This document shows, in pieces, positions 6,851 to 11,374 of a DNA stretch of 11,374 nucleotides. Origin of the DNA: Spirogloea muscicola (taxonomy: Eukaryota; Streptophyta; Zygnematophyceae; Spirogloeales; Spirogloeaceae); the NCBI GenBank assembly GCA_009602725.1, contig WELB01000001.1, forward strand, positions 1,397,669 to 1,409,042. Reading direction: 5' to 3'. The position numbers and the translations under genes are program-made. Numbering within the stretch: position 1 is the stretch's first letter; the number at the start of each line of letters is the position of its first letter. The notes under the pieces were generated by a model, which was given only the letters and a program-made list of their open reading frames with translations, had not been told where the DNA came from and ran no database searches.

Positions 6851-7205
6851 GAGTTCGCTCCAATGGCCATCAATGTGCACGGGGCTTTCGCGTCTCGGTG
6901 GCTGGACCTTTTGGCCAGGCTTGCGCGCCGCGCTGTCTTCTGCAGGCTGGGCGAGCAGGCTGACTTCAACGCTGCTGGCTCGCTAGCGCAGGTCTTCTGA
7001 ATGCGCCTGTTCAAATTCCTCCAGCTATCCTTGGCTTACGCCTTGCATCTACGAGCTAGCCGTGCTCTAGCTGCCGCTACCGTAGCCCCACTTAGCTCAG
7101 GGCTTCGCTTTGTGTAGCCCTATCCAGTGCAGTGTATTTGCGTTCTGCGAAATGGTGTATCGGAAGCGCTTGGCCTCCAAATCACTTCATGCTTTGCTCA
7201 TGGCG
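6815..7205 (+). pseudogene. Degraded copy D with signature i and in-frame stop
   Basis: The plus frame reads through GSLAQVF, then TGA at 6998-7000, then directly MRLFKFLQLSLAYALHLRAS and RALAAAT from 7001. Copy B has LAQVYR before its MRL, so copy D carries a stop where B has Arg; homology extends upstream of the Met in both. A tail fragment (ttggcctcc, tcacttcatgc) follows at 7157-7192, only about 70 bases after the peptide, so the body is deleted. This is evidence that the Met of signature i may be internal to a longer ancestral frame. Confidence 0.5.
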
Positions 7206-7339
7206 TAACTGAGTGGCCACCCAGAGTAGCCGATCTTATTATCACAAGTAATTCGCACTGTTGTTTTGCAGCTTGCCCCTTGACCTTGTCCACACTTGTT
7301 GCAGATTGCCTTTTCAGAAGTACCGTTGCCTTTTGGCAA

Positions 7340-7560
7340 CTTGGGCAGTCCGGGTCCTTTTAGACCTTGTCCATTCCTCTTGGGCTTGGCCTTCCATGTT
7401 TATAGCCCCCATCAAGTTTTGAATGAGATCCTTCTCTCATGGCGCCTTCCGGCCCTTCAGACTTGTACATTCCTTTGTGCTTTCGGCAGAGCCTTTCTTC
7501 TTTGGGCTGGCCTCATCCTTGTCATTTCTTCTCGGAATGGCTGTTCACAGCCCTCGACCC
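7340..7560 (+). repeat. Two decayed repeat-body segments
   Basis: ccttgtccattcctcttggg (7364-7383) and tctttgggctggcctcatcc (about 7499-7518) resemble the ttcattcc, then gggctggc part of copy B. In translation, SWRLPAL (7438-7458) and LLWAGL (7496-7513) match WRLPAL and VWAGL in copy L. GMAVHSPRPL (7529-7558) matches a minus-strand FHSPRPL at about 8889-8863. The order suggests nested or tandem decayed copies. An extra hairpin gttgcc-tttt-ggcaac lies at 7325-7340. Confidence 0.5.
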
Positions 7561-7561
7561 C

Positions 7562-7591
7562 TTTGGGAGACCCACTTTTGGGAGACCCACT
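7562..7591. repeat. 15-bp perfect tandem duplication
   Basis: tttgggagacccact occurs twice back to back with no mismatch. It follows the HSPRPL-coding segment and is in frame (15 bases), so it looks like a recent slippage duplication inside a decayed repeat. Confidence 0.9.
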
Positions 7592-7769
7592 TTCTTTCTC
7601 ACAGCCATTGCCTTACCTCAGAGAGCTGTTTCTTCCCATGTGGCTGCCGAGGGTCTGCTTGGTCGCTGTCAGGAAGGTAGACTCCACCGAAGAATCTTAT
7701 CTTGCTGTCAGGTGTTGGAGCGAGTTGCGGTGACTTTCCCACGGCAATTTGAGCTCCAAACTGGTAACG

Positions 7770-8640
7770 CTTACATGGTGTTCAGATAATCGTAGGTAGA
7801 GACGCCAGTACCCACCCAGATTGGTTGGCCGTTAGCCTCGTGCCGAGCGGTACATGCCGTCCGAGCAGTAGTGCTGTTGTCGTTCCTTATTACTGTTCCG
7901 TCCAGGCTCGCCCGAGTGGCCTCGCATGCTCCCGGCAGGCTCGGCCTTGGACATGCTCGGCGGCATGCTCGACCTCGGCCAATGCTCGACGACATGGCGC
8001 CTGTCAAGACAGCCCGTGGTCCCTCGTCAGGCACGCTCCTCACGGGGCGGGCCTTGGGGCGAGCCCCATGCACCCTGGAGGGAGGATGGCTCGGAGAAGC
8101 ACCAGAATTGTAGAGCAAACACCTGGCCGGAAGTTGGGAGTCAGTGAAGCTCTGAGAGAGGCACAGCCCTGCTGCTGCCTGCTGCTGCAGACCGCTGCCG
8201 CGCGGCTTGTTGCCGGCTGCTTGCTGTGAAGACCGTGTTGGCGTCCCGCAATCTGCAGTGAGTGCCCAGGAGGTGCAGCCGCTGCCTGATGGCGGCGTCA
8301 CAGGGCAGGCTATCATGTGCTTGAGTGCTTCCTCGTGACGGGTAGTTGCCAGAAACTCCCCTGCACTCAACCTAACCAGGTGGCATTCAGCTCTTACCTG
8401 CGTCGTAGGGACCGAATGCTACACGCTGTGGGGCCGCAGAAGACGGCAGAGCTGGCTGCGGCCGCGGCGGCAGCACATATGCAGCAAGGCCATGGGCGGC
8501 GAGCTACACAGAGAGCGAGCTACACGGCGAGCTGACAAGCAACCTGACAACCAGCCTTCCAACTGCTGTCCCGCCAAACAGCAGCAAGCGGGCGCTACTA
8601 CGGTTCATTTCGTGCATTTGTGTGAGCTATTAATATTCCG
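7770..8640. other. No recognisable gene
   Basis: A 199-codon minus frame (8370-7771) and several shorter plus frames overlap here, but their composition is Ser/Ala/Arg-rich with no domain or repeat-family match. A GC-rich part has recurring atgctcg words (7926-7992, about four) and CTG/CTGC clusters (8168-8224). I see no RNA gene. Confidence 0.4.
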
Positions 8641-8824
8641 TAGTCACCTATCGTAGCTGAATGGGTTGCAAACTGCGGTGGGGCTCCACCCATGACCTTG
8701 TCCTGTCAACTTGGGCTGGCATATTACAGCGACATTCTCTTTCCAATAGTGGCAGTGTGATTGCAGCTTTTTCCGGCCCGTTTGGACGATGTCCTGAGCT
8801 GCCCAAAGACATGGACCCCTTTTG

Positions 8825-8910
8825 AAAATCCTTTCTCGTGAAAGGGAGAGTAATGTCTTGCAGAGAGGGCGAGGGCTGTGAAAAGTTAGCCCGAAAAGAA
8901 TGGACAAGGT
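8825..8910 (-). repeat. Decayed repeat-body fragment, copy K
   Basis: The minus strand reads ccttgtccattcttttcggg, then ttttcacagccctcgcc, close to 7364-7383 and 7537-7552. It translates as SILFGLTFHSPRPL. A small hairpin cctttc-tcgt-gaaagg lies at 8830-8845. Confidence 0.5.
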
Positions 8911-9009
8911 ATCTTGTTGAGGTTCTCCCTCTCGATTCAATCGGCTACCTTAGAGCCAGTGCCTTTGAGGGGGGAGCCCAACGTCACTCCCTTCCTCAGA
9001 CGTGTGACT

Positions 9010-9115
9010 CCGCTTCGGCGATAGCGAAGCAAAGAGAGAAGGCGCGCGGTGCGCTTGAAACGAAAGCGTGGTCAAGCCAATACATTGTTCAGAATGACTA
9101 GTGCAAAACAGAAGG
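9010..9115 (-). repeat. Repeat tail fragment, copy I
   Basis: The reverse complement contains tttgcactag, aatgtattggcttgac, and gcgcgccttctctcttt, matching copy B at about 5453-5535. It then continues into gcttcgctatcgccgaag, a small stem. The word gatagcgaag recurs at 9221-9230 next to a further body-like fragment. Confidence 0.75.
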
Positions 9116-9208
9116 GGGCCTTGTCGAAGCGTACTGCGTTCACTTCGGGAGCTGCCAGAGAAGTGAGGCAGCTACAGTGGCAGTAGGGATGGCAGGGGTG
9201 AGAAGGAG

Positions 9209-9345
9209 GGCCGCTCCGGAGATAGCGAAGTAAAACAGGCATCCACTCCAACGCTGGACAATGCCATGATTTCGAGAGCCAGAGCGAATTTCTGTTTCCT
9301 TTCTTTTTTGGGCTGGCTTTTCACAGTGATCGCCCCTTCGGAAGG
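9209..9345 (+). repeat. Decayed repeat-body fragment, copy J
   Basis: Contains gatagcgaag, as in copy I, and ttttttgggctggcttttca (9304-9323), matching the body of copies A1 and E up to the hairpin; the pairing arm ccagcccc is replaced by cacagtgatcgcccc. Translation FFGLAFHSDRPF resembles copy K. Confidence 0.45.
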
Positions 9346-9492
9346 GCTGCTTCATAGGGCCACTTTAAACCAAAGTCGGTCGGTCGCGGCGAGGCGTACG
9401 TGTCGCGCGGTGAATGGAATGACCGGCTTTACAACCTTGCGCGCCCGGTCGTGGTCACCCGCCACGGAGGCGCCACATTGGGCTGCTGACTA

Positions 9493-9602
9493 GGACGTCT
9501 CTTGCCCCCGTTAAGGAGGAAGAACGCGCCGTTGCACATCTGGCGCTGATGTGGACGCCACTATTCCCCGTCAAGGATGAAACGGCCGTGTGCCACGAGG
9601 GT
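9493..9602 (+). repeat. Diverged 55-60-bp direct duplication
   Basis: 9493-9545 and 9553-9602 align as gacg, then ccccgttaagga / ccccgtcaagga, then cgccgttgcacatctgg / ggccgtgtgccacgagg, with several mismatches and a small gap. It lies in a stretch (9350-10030) that otherwise holds no supported gene. A 12-base C run follows at 9650-9661. Confidence 0.45.
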
Positions 9603-10029
9603 GGTCAAGTTCCCGGCCCTCCTTCCGAGGAGGTCCGAGTTTTCGACCACCCCCCCCCCCCTACCCCCCGTTCCGCAAGAGCAGGCGGCCTCGGCCTCCG
9701 CGGCGGCGACATCCCCATAACCCGGCGATCAAATCGATTTCGGCCGGCCGACCCGGTATAACCTGGCTCTTCAATTCCAACAGCCACTTGCCGCGGCCTG
9801 CTTCCGCGGCCTGGCGACTCCACCCCATGTTTGTGGGAAGCCGCTCGCTTCTGCTGCCACTGGCACACGTCCACCTGGCCACTGGGCCAGCTGGCCAGCG
9901 TACAAATGCCAGGCAGACGCTAGTCTTTCCCCAGCGGGACTACTCGTAGCCGCCGCCACGAGCCGAGTAGGCGGCACAGCCTGTCGTCAACCAGGCCCGC
10001 TATTCCACCGCAGTGGCGCCCTACCCGTC
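9603..10029. other. No recognisable gene
   Basis: GC-rich, with Pro/Arg-rich open frames typical of composition rather than coding. Small local repeats include ccgcggcctg twice (9791-9815) and ctggccactgggccagctggccag (9885-9908). Nothing assignable. Confidence 0.35.
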
Positions 10030-10256
10030 TGGCTCTGGCCAGGGGACCCACTTCCAGGAGCCTAGCGTCTCTGACCTGAGGCTCCTTAGCAGGGTTACTG
10101 AGTGATCCGTGGCTGCTTTGTTTCTTTGTGTGCTTGTTTTTCTTAGCACTTCTGCTGGCCCCCTTCTCGTCTTTTGTTGATTCGATTTTGGGCTGGCTTT
10201 TCCAGCCCCTATCTCAATGGGCGAGCACTTTCTTCTACCCGTGAAAGTGCTCGCTC
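10030..10256 (+). repeat. Repeat copy E, left part
   Basis: ggctctggccaggggaccca starts a block matching copy B from 5129 (ggctctggtcagg) through the cttagcagg, actgagtga, ggcccccttctcgt and gggctggcttttccagcccc (10190-10209) segments to tcaatgggcgagc. One base is missing in ccctatctcaatggg relative to copies A1 and B, which breaks the SSPYxQWAS frame. It ends in a hairpin at 10221-10254 (next entry). Confidence 0.85.
10221..10254. repeat. Perfect 12-bp hairpin at the end of copy E left part
   Basis: gcgagcactttc (10221-10232) and gaaagtgctcgc (10243-10254) are exact reverse complements around a 10-base loop. The stem extends further with one mismatch. The gcgagcac word is the outer end of the A1 arm, so this looks like a head-to-head junction of two element ends. 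Confidence 0.85.
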
Positions 10257-10605
10257 ATAAAGAAGTGTGGCTGGTCCGTGTGGGCTGGCGGGGATTCGCA
10301 AGTTGCCTCCCTCCCCGTCAGGGGTCGACACCAACAGCCCGTGCGGGTCCTCGACAAGGTCCGGCTCGCTTACCTGATATGCGGCGCCAGACGCGCGCGT
10401 CGCGACGCTGCGTGCCGCCTCGTCGGTGGCCCGCGGGAGGCGCGGCCGGTGTGGCTTGCTCAGCGTGGCCCGAGGCGGGCCCGGCGCCAGGGGCAGCGCT
10501 CTCCCCGCCGCTAGGCCGGCGAGCCTCCGGCGGAGGCGGGGCCAGCGGAGCCCCGCCGCTTGCTCTGGGAGCCAGCCCTTACGGTGGGACGTAAATCCGT
10601 GGGTT
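10256..10605. mobile_element. GC-rich segment splitting repeat copy E
   Basis: Copy B has about 50 bases between gcgagc and gtgctcacc; copy E has about 400, and most of the extra sequence is very GC-rich. It contains two adjacent strong hairpins, gcctcc-ggc-ggaggc (10523-10537) and ggcggggc/gccccgcc (10535-10557). Open frames inside are Arg/Ala/Gly-rich without a domain. It may be an insertion, a captured fragment, or a different subfamily. No target-site duplication was found. Confidence 0.4.
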
Positions 10606-10795
10606 TCCTTATCGCAGTTTCGAAGTGCTCACCCGTGGGTACTATGGTAACTCACACTATCACCTCAGCAACCTTAGCATGGGGCTTCGTTTTTAAGTAC
10701 CCTACCTGTCGCGATAGCTTTTGGCTGAATAGTGTATTGGATTACATGGCCCCCCTTTCCTTCCATGCGCACCGTGCGCGCAAGTTTATCCCTGG
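10606..10795 (+). repeat. Repeat copy E, right part (signature ii core and tail)
   Basis: gtgctcacccgtgggtact (10625-10643) is identical to copies B and F. It encodes VLTRGY, but the next codon is TAT, not a stop, and the preceding SDLF codons are lost. The tail (agtgtattgga, atggcccccctttccttcca, tgcgcaccgtgcgcg) follows copy B at lower identity to about 10795. Confidence 0.75.
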
Positions 10796-10859
10796 GTTGG
10801 TGTGCCCCCAACCCCCTCCTGGAGAACAAGATAAGCGCGGCAACGATCTGGCAGGTGGT

Positions 10860-11374
10860 GGTGGTTAGTGGGCGATACCATCCGGTGGAGCGGGCGAATG
10901 CGATCGGATCAGGCGTCGTTCGCCTTCCCGCCCACCGCCACTCCCGCCACGCCCGCCACCACTCCCGCTCGTGCGCGCCCGTCAAGCCCCCCCCCGCCAG
11001 CGATCAATCGGCCGGTGCCAGCGCCAATGCGGCACCAAGCGGCGGCAATCATTGAGCCGCGACGGGCGGCCCTTAGCCGGATGGCGCCGCGAGGGCCGCC
11101 CGATCGCCGATCGCGGCCCGATCGCATCTCTGGCGATCGGACCGCGCAGAGCGTGCAGGCGACCCTCTGCATGGACCCTATTGGTGCGGCGACGCCTGGG
11201 CGTCGCCCGCCCGCGGGGCCCCGCCGCGCCGCATTTCGCCGCACGAATCGGACCGCCCCGCGGCCTGCCCAGATCCTCCCCCGCCCGCCTCCCTCCTCCC
11301 CCCCTCCCCGCGCGCCGCTTCCCCCCTCCCCGGGAGCCGCCGCGCGCCAGGGTGCCCCCCTTCCCTGGGCGCCC
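10860..11374. other. Very GC-rich right edge, possible CpG-type promoter region
   Basis: CG-rich with a pyrimidine-rich end (cctccctcctcccccc around 11287-11302), similar in texture to the ERF leader. A gene may start or end just outside the window. The minus frame 11244-10909 is Arg/Gly/Ala-rich without a domain and is not called. Confidence 0.35.
11059..11107. repeat. Inverted repeat beside a CGATCG cluster
   Basis: cgggcggccc (11063-11072) and gggccgcccg (11093-11102) are exact reverse complements around a 20-base loop; the stem extends to gcga/tcgc with one bulged base. It runs into a cluster of four gatcg words within about 40 bases (11102-11140). Confidence 0.7.

Noticed and set aside
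7771-8370. 199-codon minus-strand frame as a gene
   Set aside because: No domain, low-complexity composition and no supporting start context or splice signals.
5351-10643. CRISPR-like array because of recurring near-identical core words
   Set aside because: Copies are irregularly spaced, in both orientations and diverged; the genome is eukaryotic.

Overview
The window looks like nuclear DNA of a streptophyte, most likely a GC-rich land plant. It holds a plant-type AP2/ERF transcription factor and a plant-type LENG1/CIR-domain gene with a GT-AG intron. Coding parts are extremely GC-rich with GC-ending codons, and the rest is mid-GC DNA crowded with decayed dispersed repeats. I see no bacterial operons, Shine-Dalgarno sites or phage genes. 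The species cannot be named from the sequence alone.

Layout. 1-226 is a CpG-rich edge with no certain gene. 232-480 is a minus-strand repeat copy and 531-575 a 9-bp tandem repeat; both lie upstream of the intronless AP2/ERF gene (771-1937, +, 388 aa). 1938-3119 is a mostly unique gap between two convergent genes; it contains a fold-back at 2232-2318. 3120-4230 (minus strand) is a two-exon LENG1-like gene (CIR_N domain), whose frame is broken in the record by one ambiguous base (N at 4140). From about 4353 to 7640, and again at 8790-9345 and 10030-10795, the DNA is built from a related repeat family in both orientations. 7770-8640, 9350-10030 and 10860-11374 show little beyond small repeats.

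The most unusual content is the repeat family. Copies share DNA blocks and also two short peptide signatures. Signature i has the core MRL, LQRS, ALH, RAGRAL and occurs four times. Signature ii is DLYVLTRGY and occurs eight times; in five of these a stop codon follows directly (TGA in four, TAA in one). Differences between copies of both signatures fall mainly at synonymous positions, which points to an ancestral protein-coding sequence rather than a non-coding satellite. In one copy (6313 to 6164, minus) both signatures lie in one 50-codon stretch. I do not recognise the family. It may be a decayed transposon-borne gene or an amplified small-protein gene.

The two host genes have unrelated jobs: transcriptional regulation, and a probable spliceosome-associated or nuclear factor. 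They appear to be neighbours only. Repeat copies lie within about 300 bp upstream of the ERF start codon and about 120 bp upstream of the LENG1-like start codon, so the family may contribute to both promoters.
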